Origin: Microbulbifer sp. ALW1
GTDB lineage: Bacteria; Pseudomonadota; Gammaproteobacteria; Pseudomonadales; Cellvibrionaceae
Direction of reading: 5' to 3'
Length of the DNA stretch: 64,000 nucleotides
NCBI RefSeq assembly: GCF_009903625.1
Contig: NZ_CP047569.1
Location: 3,326,501-3,390,500 of the forward strand
The notes under the pieces are model-generated. The model was not told the DNA's origin. It saw only the letters and a list, made by a program, of their open reading frames with translations, and did not search any database. Below are positions 37,294 through 45,007 of this stretch, piece by piece (the first letter of the stretch is position 1; each line of letters starts with the position of its first letter). Made by a program: the position numbers and the translations under genes.

Positions 37294-37839
37294 ATGGCAT
37301 CACTACAGGATCAACTGCTCAAGGCAGGCCTGGTAGATGGCAAGAAAGCCAAGCAGATCAGCAAGGAAAAGCGCAAACAGAACAAAGTGGCCAAGAAGTC
37401 TGGCGAAACCCAGGTCGATGAGACCAAACAGGCTGCGGAAGCAGCGCGCGCAGCCAAGATTGCCCGCGACCGGGAGCTGAATGCCGAACGCGAAGCCGCC
37501 GCGCAGCAAAAGGCGATCGCCGCCCAGATCAAGCAGTTGATCGAGCGCAACAAACAATCCAAGGGCGCGAAAGGCCAGGACGACATCGCCTACCACTTCA
37601 CCTTCGACAAGAAAGTGAAAAAGATCTACGTCTCTAGCGCGGTACAGGAACACCTCACTGCAGGACGACTTCTGATTGTGGGAGAGGGAGACCAGTTCGA
37701 GCTGGTGCCGCGCGTCATTGCCGACAAAATCGCCGAGCGCAATCCGGCCATGGTTGTCCAGCCGCCGGAGAATAGCACTGTCGTAGACGAGGATGATCCC
37801 TACGCGGGCTACGAGATTCCCGACGACCTGATGTGGTAA
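37294..37839 (+). CDS. DUF2058 (YaiL-like) protein
   Basis: A 181-residue, highly charged cytoplasmic protein. Its first half is a Lys/Ala/Arg-rich probable coiled coil (LKAGLVDGKKAKQISKEKRK onward), followed by a compact C-terminal domain (YHFTFDKKVKKIYVS). This matches the DUF2058/YaiL family; these are nucleoprotein-like proteins of unclear function. The ATG at 37294 has AAAGG nine bases upstream. A GTG at 37288 is too close to it. The next gene follows after 16 bases. Confidence 0.88.
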   Translation: MASLQDQLLKAGLVDGKKAKQISKEKRKQNKVAKKSGETQVDETKQAAEAARAAKIARDRELNAEREAAAQQKAIAAQIKQLIERNKQSKGAKGQDDIAYHFTFDKKVKKIYVSSAVQEHLTAGRLLIVGEGDQFELVPRVIADKIAERNPAMVVQPPENSTVVDEDDPYAGYEIPDDLMW

Positions 37840-37855
37840 TACCGCAGTTTTTGCC

Positions 37856-38410
37856 ATGACAGATACAGACCCCGTCATCGCCCAGGTCGAACAGTGGTTG
37901 CAGGACGTAGTAGTCGGACTCAACCTGTGCCCATTCGCGCGCAAGCCCATGCGCGCGGGTCAAATTCGCTTTGTGGTGAGCGATGCCACCAGTGACCAGG
38001 TGTTGCTGGAGGAACTGCAGGATGAGTTCCAGGTTCTGGACCGCACGTCACCAGAGGAAGTGGAAACGACCCTGCTGATCCTGCCCACCCACCTGCAAGA
38101 TTTTCACCACTACAATTTTTTCTTGGGGGAAGCCGAGCTGCTTATACAGCGCGAAGGTTATGAGGGCACCTATCAGGTCGCGAGCTTTCACCCCCACTAC
38201 CAGTTCGCAGGCACCCAGCCGGACGATGGGGAAAACCTCACGAATCGCTCCCCCTACCCTATTCTTCACCTGTTGCGGGAAGAAAGCCTGGAGCGGGGCT
38301 TAAAAAACTACCCCGACCCGGAGAGTATTCCCCACAACAATATCCTGCGGGTGGAAGCGCTGACGGACAGCGAGAAGCGCGCACTGTTTCCCTACCTGTT
38401 TTCGCCCTGA
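37856..38410 (+). CDS. DUF1415 family protein
   Basis: A 184-residue protein. WLQDVVVGLNLCPFARKPMRAGQIRFVVS near the N-terminus and YNFFLGEAELLIQREGYEGTYQVASFHPHYQFAGT in the middle are hallmarks of the DUF1415 family, which has no known function. No signal peptide is present. It is probably co-transcribed with the DUF2058 gene and converges on the SulP gene at 38421 with only ten bases between them. Confidence 0.9.
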   Translation: MTDTDPVIAQVEQWLQDVVVGLNLCPFARKPMRAGQIRFVVSDATSDQVLLEELQDEFQVLDRTSPEEVETTLLILPTHLQDFHHYNFFLGEAELLIQREGYEGTYQVASFHPHYQFAGTQPDDGENLTNRSPYPILHLLREESLERGLKNYPDPESIPHNNILRVEALTDSEKRALFPYLFSP

Positions 38411-38420
38411 CATCCCGCGG

Positions 38421-40178
38421 TTACCCAGAACAGCCGGAAGAGTTATCACGCAGTTCGGTAAACGCCTGGTACTGGGTGAAGAAAATTTTACCGGAAATTT
38501 CCTTCAGGAACCCGCTGCGCTCCAAGCTATCCATCACCGGCCCCTTCACTTCCGATAGATGCAGGCAGACGCCGCTTTCCGCCAACTGGAGATTGACGGA
38601 TTCCAGGGTTTCCAGCGCACTCCAGTCGATCTCATTCACCGCACTACAGATCAGGATCACATGGCGGATTGCCGGGTTGGCCGCGACATCCGCGTAAATG
38701 CGCTCTTCCAGAAAGGCCGCATTGGAAAACATCAGACTTTCATCCACACGAATCGCGAGAATCTGCGGCACCGTGAGCACCTTGTGCCGTTTGATATTGC
38801 GGAAATGTTCGGTGCCCTCTACCAGTCCCACCTCGGCAATATGCGGTTTGGAGGTACGATACAGGAACAACACTACGGAGGCTCCAACCCCACAGGACAC
38901 CCCCGCCTCCACGCCGAACAGCAGGGTGATCACGATGGTGACCAGCACCGCAAAAAAATCGGCGGACGAAAAGCGCCAGGTCTTTCGCAGAATGGAAAAA
39001 TCCACCAGGGACAGGACCGCCACGATAATAGTGGCCGCCAGGGTGGCTTTCGGCAGGTAATAGAGATAAGGAGTCAAAAACATCGCTGCCAGCGCGATAC
39101 CGATGGCGGTTAGTACACTGGCAAGTTGCGTTTCGGCGCCCGCATCAAAATTGACCACGGAACGGGAAAAACCACCAGTCACAGGAAAACCGCCGGAAAA
39201 TCCCGCGGCCAGGTTCGCCGTGCCCAGTCCTATCAACTCCTGGTTCATATCGACTTTCTGACGGCGCTTGGCAGCCAGGGTTTTGCCTACGGAGATGGAT
39301 TCCACATAGCCAATGATCGAAATCATGATTGCAGGAATCCAGAGCTGCTCAATCAGTGCCAGTGAAAAACTCGGCCAGCCAAAGCTCGGCAACCCACTGG
39401 GAATGGCGCCTACCAGTTGCACGCCCTTGTCCTCGAGATTTAGACCTACCGCGAGGAAAATGGTGATGATCACCCCAACTACCGGCGCTGCCTTTACCAG
39501 CAGTGCCGCGGAATTTTGTGACAGAGACAGTCGCTGCAAAAGCCGTACTGCGCCACTGCGCGACCAGAACAGGAACAGCACAACCCCAACACCCAGCAAC
39601 AGGGAGTAGAGATTGAGGTTACCGAGCCCTGTGAACATGGAGTGCAGCAGCTCTGGCAAGTTGTCGCCTTGCGCAGAAATCCCCATCAGGTGTTTCAGCT
39701 GGCTGAATGCAATGAGCACGCCGGACGCGGTAATAAAACCGGAGATGACCGGGTGCGAAAGGAAATTGGCGAGAAAACCAAGGCGCAATACACCCAGCAA
39801 TAACAGAAACAGGCCGGACAGTGTTGCCAGCAGCATGGCTGCCAGCAGGTAATCCGCCGAGCTCTGTGCGGCCACCTGTCCCAGTGCAGCGGCACTCATC
39901 AATGAGGCAACCGCGACCGGCCCCACGGAAAGGGTGCGGCTACTGCCGAACAACGCATACGCCACCAGCGGCGCGATACTCGCGTAGAGCCCCACTTCCG
40001 CCGGCAGTCCCGCCAGCAAGGCGTAAGCCAGTGACTGCGGGATCAGCATGATGGTAACAATTACCGCTGCCAGCGAGTCCTTGGACAGAGCCGCAAGGGA
40101 GTAATTGGGGAGCCAGCGAGCTGCGGGAAGGAATCGACTCAGAAGGCGCCCGGAGCCGCTTTTGAATACCTCGTTCAC
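38421..40178 (-). CDS. SulP-family anion transporter, outer gene of the sulfide locus
   Basis: A 585-residue SulP transporter with a multi-helix core at about 30-430 and a STAS domain at about 455-570 (LAIRVDESLMFSNAAFLEERI, VILICSAVNEIDWSALETLE). It starts like many sulfate permeases (LPNYSLAALSKDSLAAVIVTIMLIPQSLAYALLAGLP). It is a clear paralogue of the SulP at 43051, sharing GLYASIAPLVAYALFGSS and the STAS end. It is the third gene of a divergent arm after the MBL and DUF442 genes, so sulfate or sulfite movement is the likely role. The substrate is inferred. Confidence 0.93.
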   Translation of the reverse strand: MNEVFKSGSGRLLSRFLPAARWLPNYSLAALSKDSLAAVIVTIMLIPQSLAYALLAGLPAEVGLYASIAPLVAYALFGSSRTLSVGPVAVASLMSAAALGQVAAQSSADYLLAAMLLATLSGLFLLLLGVLRLGFLANFLSHPVISGFITASGVLIAFSQLKHLMGISAQGDNLPELLHSMFTGLGNLNLYSLLLGVGVVLFLFWSRSGAVRLLQRLSLSQNSAALLVKAAPVVGVIITIFLAVGLNLEDKGVQLVGAIPSGLPSFGWPSFSLALIEQLWIPAIMISIIGYVESISVGKTLAAKRRQKVDMNQELIGLGTANLAAGFSGGFPVTGGFSRSVVNFDAGAETQLASVLTAIGIALAAMFLTPYLYYLPKATLAATIIVAVLSLVDFSILRKTWRFSSADFFAVLVTIVITLLFGVEAGVSCGVGASVVLFLYRTSKPHIAEVGLVEGTEHFRNIKRHKVLTVPQILAIRVDESLMFSNAAFLEERIYADVAANPAIRHVILICSAVNEIDWSALETLESVNLQLAESGVCLHLSEVKGPVMDSLERSGFLKEISGKIFFTQYQAFTELRDNSSGCSG

Positions 40179-40202
40179 CGGTATGACTCCTCGGGAGAAA
40201 CC

Positions 40203-40613
40203 TTAATAGGTCACCAACACGCCGCTAATATCGAAGCCCGCCTGTTGCGCGGCCTGCTGCAGCAGTTTCTTGTCTGCACCATTGAGGCAGCCGGCCGCAG
40301 CCCACAGGTTGCACGAGCGGTTGCCGGTCCGGCAGAACGCATGCACTTTTTTGCCGCTGCTCAAAAGCCTGGCAAACGCTTCACTATGCGCCCGCTGCAT
40401 CTGGCCGCGGGAAAACGGAATGGGGACAAACATCATCCCCTCCGCCACAACCGCCTGCTCCAGCTCGGCAAAGGACGGCTGCCCTTCCGCTTCCTGTTCC
40501 GGGCGATTGCACACAACCACTTCCACTCCGGCTTTTGCCAGGGCCACCATTTCTTCCAGTGCCGGCTCCGCCGAGACGGATACCTGCGTGTCCAATTGTT
40601 TGCAATCCATCAT
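40203..40613 (-). CDS. DUF442 (TIGR01244-type) sulfurtransferase/phosphatase-like protein
   Basis: A 136-residue protein of the DUF442 family, a rhodanese- and dual-specificity-phosphatase-like fold often fused to, or encoded next to, Blh-type metallo-hydrolases. The active loop is HAFCRTGNRSCNLW, a C-x4-R rhodanese-like loop. VSAEPALEEMVALAKAGVEVVVCNRPE is the typical opening. The start is one of two adjacent ATG codons (40613 or 40610), with GGAG upstream. The gene lies between the MBL enzyme and SulP. I infer sulfane-sulfur transfer downstream of the persulfide dioxygenase-like enzyme. Confidence 0.88.
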   Translation of the reverse strand: MMDCKQLDTQVSVSAEPALEEMVALAKAGVEVVVCNRPEQEAEGQPSFAELEQAVVAEGMMFVPIPFSRGQMQRAHSEAFARLLSSGKKVHAFCRTGNRSCNLWAAAGCLNGADKKLLQQAAQQAGFDISGVLVTY

Positions 40614-40629
40614 TCGATCACTCCGACAA

Positions 40630-41508
40630 TCACAATTTGTTGATGGGCACCTTGAGGTACACGGTGCCATTGTCTTCCGCCGGCGGCATCTGCCCGGCAC
40701 GGATATTGACCTGAATCGATGGCAGGATCAGCCGCGGCATTCCCAGGGTGGCATCGCGCTCTCGGCGCATTTTCACGAACTCGTCTTCACTGATGCCATC
40801 GTGTAGGTGGATGTTGCTGCACTTCTGCGCCCCCACTGTGGTTTCGTACTCGTACTCACGTGACCCGTTTGGCGGGTAGTCGTGACACATAAACATACGG
40901 GTGCCTTCCGGCAGTGACAGCAGTTTCTGCACCGACTGATACAGCACGCGGGCATCGCCCCCAGGGAAATCGCAGCGGGCACTGCCCACGTCGGGCAAGA
41001 ACAGAGTGTCACCCACAAATAGGGCGTCGCCGATCAACCAGGCCATATCCGCCGGCGTGTGTCCGGGGACGTAGATCACCCGCCCCTCCAAATCACCAAT
41101 GTTGAAGGTGTCGCCATCGTGGAACAGGTGGTCAAACTGGGAGCCGTCGACCAGGAATTCTTTTTCCAGGTTGAAGACGTCGCGGAAGATGCCTTGGACC
41201 TGGCGAATATGGTCGCCAATGGCGATCTTGCCACCCAGTTGTTCGCGGATGAAAGGCGCCGCAGACAGGTGATCCGCGTGGGCGTGGGTCTCCAGCACCC
41301 AGTCAACAGTCAACTCCTGCTCACGCACAAAGGTGACAATCTTCTCGGCGCCTTCGGTACTGGTACGCCCGGATGCCTGATCAAAGTCCAGCACAGCGTC
41401 AATCACCGCCGCGGTACCCCCGGCCCGGTCGTAGATCACGTAACTCCAAGTCTCCGTCGCCGGATCGAGAAAGGCCTGCACAAGCGGGCGAGTGTCTGTT
41501 GCGGTCAT
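40630..41508 (-). CDS. MBL-fold hydrolase, Blh/persulfide dioxygenase-like
   Basis: A 292-residue metallo-beta-lactamase-fold enzyme. The metal motif THAHADHLSA is intact, with the later His in PGHTPADMAW, the Asp in GDTLFLPDVG and the final His in CHDYPPNG. The family (ETHE1/Blh-like) oxidises glutathione persulfide to sulfite. The ATG at 41508 (MTATDTRPLV) has GGGAGC before it. The open frame extends eight codons upstream. It is the first gene of the leftward arm, divergent from the ArsR/BigR-like regulator, which fits known bigR operons. Confidence 0.92.
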   Translation of the reverse strand: MTATDTRPLVQAFLDPATETWSYVIYDRAGGTAAVIDAVLDFDQASGRTSTEGAEKIVTFVREQELTVDWVLETHAHADHLSAAPFIREQLGGKIAIGDHIRQVQGIFRDVFNLEKEFLVDGSQFDHLFHDGDTFNIGDLEGRVIYVPGHTPADMAWLIGDALFVGDTLFLPDVGSARCDFPGGDARVLYQSVQKLLSLPEGTRMFMCHDYPPNGSREYEYETTVGAQKCSNIHLHDGISEDEFVKMRRERDATLGMPRLILPSIQVNIRAGQMPPAEDNGTVYLKVPINKL

Positions 41509-41589
41509 GGTCTGCTCCCGTCTAGCCATCATGGGAAGGACTATAGATGATTTAGGAATAAATTAATAACCACGGGAAATATACCTTCC

Positions 41590-41615
41590 AATATTATACT
41601 TTTCAATATAATATT
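41590..41615. promoter_or_regulatory. candidate BigR/ArsR operator
   Basis: AATATTATA and TATAATATT form a perfect 9-base inverted repeat with an 8-base spacer, in the middle of the 170-base divergent gap between the MBL gene and the regulator. It is embedded in an AT-rich promoter region. AT-rich palindromes of this kind are bound by BigR-type repressors. The assignment here is by position and symmetry. Confidence 0.7.
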
Positions 41616-41678
41616 TTTTACGTAAACATTAGTGAAACCACCAGATTTGCCAGAAGCAAACTCAACCGTAAAACCACC

Positions 41679-41993
41679 ATGCCCGATACCAGTGATTTCC
41701 AGCTCGACAAAATGCGCACCGCTGCAGGAGAGGCGTCGCTGCTGCTGCGCTCCCTGGGAAACCAGGACAGACTGTTGCTGCTGTGCCAATTGAGCCAGGA
41801 AGAGCTGTGCGTCAGCGACATCGAGGAGCGACTGGCCATTCGCCAGCCGAGCCTGTCGCAACAGCTGGGGGTCTTGCGACGGGAAGGTCTGGTCACAGCC
41901 CGCAAGGAGGGAAAGCGGGTCTACTACCAGGTAGCCGACCCGAAAGTCCTGTCTCTGCTACAAACCCTGTATCAACTGTATTGCGCGGAGTAA
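41679..41993 (+). CDS. ArsR-family sulfide-responsive regulator (BigR/SqrR-like)
   Basis: A 104-residue winged-helix repressor of the ArsR family. SDIEERLAIRQPSLSQQLGVLRREGLV is the recognition region. Cys36 (LLLLCQL) and Cys102 (LYCAE) are 66 residues apart, exactly the spacing I recall for the redox pair of BigR and SqrR, which form a tetrasulfide link on exposure to persulfide. Cys44 is additional. The metal-binding ELCVC-type motif of metal sensors is absent. It heads the rightward arm and faces the MBL gene across the candidate operator. Confidence 0.9.
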   Translation: MPDTSDFQLDKMRTAAGEASLLLRSLGNQDRLLLLCQLSQEELCVSDIEERLAIRQPSLSQQLGVLRREGLVTARKEGKRVYYQVADPKVLSLLQTLYQLYCAE

Positions 41994-42002
41994 CTCAGCA
42001 CC

Positions 42003-42446
42003 ATGAACATCGACTGGAATGCATTTACCCCTCTGACCGCCCTCGCCGGCGGCGTCCTGATCGGGCTCGCCAGCGCCTGGCTGATCCTGATGAATGGGCG
42101 TATCGCCGGAATCTCCGGCATTCTCGGCGGCCTGCTCAGTAACGCACGCGACGGATCCAGTAACCGTGGCTGGCAGTTCGCTTTTATTCTGGGACTGCTT
42201 GCCGGTCCGGCAATCTGGGGCCTGTTTCTCGCCCTGCCGACGATCGAGATCCGCGCCAGTTACCCGGTACTGATCGCCGCTGGCCTGCTGGTGGGCATCG
42301 GCACCCGCTATGCCGCCGGCTGTACCAGCGGGCACGGTGTTTGCGGCCTATCGCGACTGTCCCCACGATCACTGGCTGCGACCATGACCTTCATGTTTGG
42401 CGGCTTCGCCACTGTATATGTCATTCGCCATATCGTAGGAGCCTGA
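42003..42446 (+). CDS. YeeE/YedE-family transporter, first half (PmpA-like)
   Basis: A 147-residue membrane protein with about four helices and the conserved cysteine segment YAAGCTSGHGVCGLSRLSPRS. It belongs to the YeeE/YedE (sulfur transport, DUF395) family, whose members import thiosulfate or related sulfur species through a cysteine relay. It is nine bases after the regulator and four bases before its partner, which supplies the second half of the transporter. Confidence 0.92.
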   Translation: MNIDWNAFTPLTALAGGVLIGLASAWLILMNGRIAGISGILGGLLSNARDGSSNRGWQFAFILGLLAGPAIWGLFLALPTIEIRASYPVLIAAGLLVGIGTRYAAGCTSGHGVCGLSRLSPRSLAATMTFMFGGFATVYVIRHIVGA

Positions 42447-42450
42447 AACC

Positions 42451-42903
42451 ATGAATAAAGTGATGAACAAAGCCGCTCTTTCCGCATTTGTTTCCGGATT
42501 GATTTTCAGCTTCGGACTGCTGCTGTCCGGTATGGCCAACCCGGAAAAAGTCCTCGGCTTTCTCGACCTGTTCGGCGCCTGGGATCCATCGCTGGCGCTG
42601 GTCATGGGCGGCGCCATCGCCGTGGGCCTGCCCGCCTTTGCAATCGCGAAGAAGCGCGAACAAGCCGTGCTCGGCGGGCCGATGAACCTCCCCGGCAAAC
42701 GCGAGCTCGATAAGCGCCTGCTGCTTGGCAGCCTGGTATTCGGCATCGGCTGGGGTCTCGCCGGCTTCTGCCCAGGCCCGGGTATTGTGGCTACGGGCGC
42801 CCTGGAGACCGGTGGACTGGTGTTTGTGCTGGCCATGGTGACCGGCATGCTGGTTTTCCGCGGGCTGGAGCGCCGCCACGCGAACCGTCTAGAGAGCCGT
42901 TAA
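42451..42903 (+). CDS. YeeE/YedE-family transporter, second half (PmpB-like)
   Basis: A 150-residue membrane protein, the partner half of the split YeeE/YedE transporter. It begins MNKVMNKAALSAFVSGLIFSFGLLLSGMANPEKVLGFLDLFGAWDPSLALVMGG and contains LVFGIGWGLAGFCPGPGI, with the conserved single Cys of this half. Paired short YeeE/YedE proteins are known companions of BigR. The stop codon TAA lies inside a 12-base tandem repeat. Confidence 0.92.
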   Translation: MNKVMNKAALSAFVSGLIFSFGLLLSGMANPEKVLGFLDLFGAWDPSLALVMGGAIAVGLPAFAIAKKREQAVLGGPMNLPGKRELDKRLLLGSLVFGIGWGLAGFCPGPGIVATGALETGGLVFVLAMVTGMLVFRGLERRHANRLESR

Positions 42904-42936
42904 GAGAGCCGTTAAGAGAGCCGTTAAGAGAGCCGT
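42891..42936. repeat. 12-base tandem repeat across the PmpB-like stop codon
   Basis: AGAGAGCCGTTA occurs three times exactly, plus a ten-base partial copy. The first copy contains the stop codon, and two further copies repeat it in frame. Confidence 0.92.
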
Positions 42937-42953
42937 CAGGCCTGACCACACCA

Positions 42954-42977
42954 TACGGGGCCAAACTGGCCCCGTAC
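42954..42977 (+). terminator. GC-rich hairpin before the second SulP gene
   Basis: TACGGGGCC and GGCCCCGTA pair around AAACT. With no T-run it is at most a partial terminator or a message-stability element between the YeeE/YedE pair and the SulP gene. Confidence 0.55.
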
Positions 42978-42996
42978 CCGCACCAGGGGCTATCCT

Positions 42997-43022
42997 GATG
43001 AAATTCCCCGGTGAATTTCATC
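42997..43022. promoter_or_regulatory. 9-8-9 inverted repeat upstream of the second SulP gene
   Basis: GATGAAATT and AATTTCATC form a perfect 9-base inverted repeat with an 8-base spacer, 28 bases before the SulP start. It has the same geometry as the candidate BigR operator but a different sequence. It could be an operator or a hairpin in the message. Confidence 0.45.
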
Positions 43023-43050
43023 CGCCCTCAGGACCATAACTGCACAAGTG

Positions 43051-44838
43051 ATGCGGGCAACCCGACTGATTCCGAAATGGCTTAGAAACTACCGTCGCCA
43101 GTGGTTGCTTCCCGACCTCACCGCGGCGCTGGTTTCCGGCATGCTGCTGGTTCCCCAAGGACTGGCCTACGCACTGCTGGCGGGCCTGCCCCCCCACGTG
43201 GGACTATATGCCAGCCTGATCCCCCTGATCGCCTATGCGGTTTTTGGCAGTAGCAGTGCCATGTCTGTGGGCCCCGCCGCAGTTCTATCACTGATGACGG
43301 TTTCCGCGTTAAGTCCCCTGGCGGCAACTGGCAGTCCCGAATACATCAGCGCCGCCATACTGCTCACCCTATTAAGCGGTGCGTTTCTCTTTACCATGGG
43401 CCTGTTCAAACTGGGCGCCCTTTCCAACCTCCTGAGCCACCCGGTCATCAGTGGCTTTGTATCCGGCGCAGCAGCGCTGATTATCGTCGGTCAGCTCCCC
43501 GCACTGCTCGGGGTAAAAGCCGATGGCGAGACGGCTTCGGTAAAGTTATTTCATATCCTGGAGCACTTGCCGGACGCCGATTTGCCCACCATGGCATTTG
43601 GTGTGGCCACCGCCACCATATTGATCTTCAGCCGCCTGTGGCTGCCAATGCTGCTGTTTCGCCTGGGAACGCCAAAACAATTTGCACGACTGGCGGCCCG
43701 GGTAATGCCGATGCTGCTGGTGCTCTGCGCCATCGCCCTGGTCCACTGGCTTAAATTGGGCGACAAGCTCGATATCGTGGGCGACATTCCCGCGGGCCTC
43801 CCCAAACTGGTTGCGCCGGACTGGAACTGGGACCTGATCTACCGCCTGCTGTTACCGGCGCTGATCATCGCCCTGCTGACATTTGTGGAGAGCCTCTCGA
43901 TCGCCCAGGCACTGGCGGCGCGGCGCGGAGAACGCCTGAATGCCGATGGCGAACTACTGGGGCTCGGCGCCGCCAATATCACCAGTAGCCTGTCGGGCGG
44001 GTTACCGGTCGCCGGCAGCTTCTCCCGCACCGCGGTCAACGCAGAAGCCGGCGCCGTCTCGCCCCTCGCCGGGGTACTGGCCGCACTGTTGATGGTGCCA
44101 GTGCTGCTCTACCTCACCGGAATGTTCAGTGAACTGCCACTGACGGTACTGGCCGCGATCATCATCGTCGCTGCCGCCAGCCTGTTTGATTTTCGGGGGT
44201 TCATCCATAACTGGCGCTATGACCGCACCGATGGTATCGCCATGTTGTGCACCTTTGTCGGTGTCTTACTGTTCGGTGTGGAAGTCGGTATCGCGCTCGG
44301 TATTGGCCTGTCGTTTGCCACCCTGATCTGGCGCAGCAGCCGGCCACACATTGCCGTGGTGGGTCGTATGCCGGGCACCGAGCATTTCCGCAATGTGTTG
44401 CGCTACGACGTGGAAACCCACCGGGACATTGTCTTTCTCAGAATCGACGAGAGCCTGTTTTTCAGTAACATCAGCGCGGTCGAGGATCGCTTGCTGAGCG
44501 AACTGAAGCGCCACCCCGACACCCGGGAACTGGTACTTATCCTCTCTTCCGTCAGCCGCATCGACAGTACAGCACTGGAACGGCTGCACCAAATCAACAA
44601 AGACCTGCGGGACCGGAATATTCGCCTGCACCTGACTGAGGTCAAAGGGCCCGTGCTCGACAGACTCAGCCGCTCCAAGCTACTGGAAAAACTGACCGGA
44701 AGGATCTTTCTGTCGACCTACATCGCCGAACTGGCCCTGCAGAAAGAAAAACATGAAAAGGAAGCCGCAGACAAAGCCCCTGCAGAGGATGGAGACGACC
44801 TCAGCACCAGCCAGGAAAGCGGAAGCCCCCACCCTTAA
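43051..44838 (+). CDS. SulP-family anion transporter, second outer gene of the sulfide locus
   Basis: A 595-residue SulP transporter with a membrane core (about 20-430) and a STAS domain (about 445-560: VFLRIDESLFFSNISAVEDRL, LVLILSSVSRIDSTALERL). It is a paralogue of the SulP at 38421, sharing the opening region, HIAVVG-type linker and STAS end. The C-terminus has a Lys/Glu-rich tail (KEKHEKEAADKAPAEDGDD). The ATG at 43051 directly follows a GTG; neither has a strong ribosome site. The separate hairpins upstream suggest partly independent control from the YeeE/YedE genes. The likely role is sulfate or sulfite movement. Confidence 0.92.
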   Translation: MRATRLIPKWLRNYRRQWLLPDLTAALVSGMLLVPQGLAYALLAGLPPHVGLYASLIPLIAYAVFGSSSAMSVGPAAVLSLMTVSALSPLAATGSPEYISAAILLTLLSGAFLFTMGLFKLGALSNLLSHPVISGFVSGAAALIIVGQLPALLGVKADGETASVKLFHILEHLPDADLPTMAFGVATATILIFSRLWLPMLLFRLGTPKQFARLAARVMPMLLVLCAIALVHWLKLGDKLDIVGDIPAGLPKLVAPDWNWDLIYRLLLPALIIALLTFVESLSIAQALAARRGERLNADGELLGLGAANITSSLSGGLPVAGSFSRTAVNAEAGAVSPLAGVLAALLMVPVLLYLTGMFSELPLTVLAAIIIVAAASLFDFRGFIHNWRYDRTDGIAMLCTFVGVLLFGVEVGIALGIGLSFATLIWRSSRPHIAVVGRMPGTEHFRNVLRYDVETHRDIVFLRIDESLFFSNISAVEDRLLSELKRHPDTRELVLILSSVSRIDSTALERLHQINKDLRDRNIRLHLTEVKGPVLDRLSRSKLLEKLTGRIFLSTYIAELALQKEKHEKEAADKAPAEDGDDLSTSQESGSPHP

Positions 44839-45007
44839 GCACGCCCCGCCGAAAACTACTGCATAGCCGCGACCGGTGTTTCCAGAAACTGTACGACCAC
44901 GAACAATACTGGCAAAATATCCAGTACTCATCAAAACGGCGCCCGATTCGCAATATCCGTTGCGGAATACCGACCCACAAAATCCAACCCGGAAGTACAG
45001 AGCGTTC

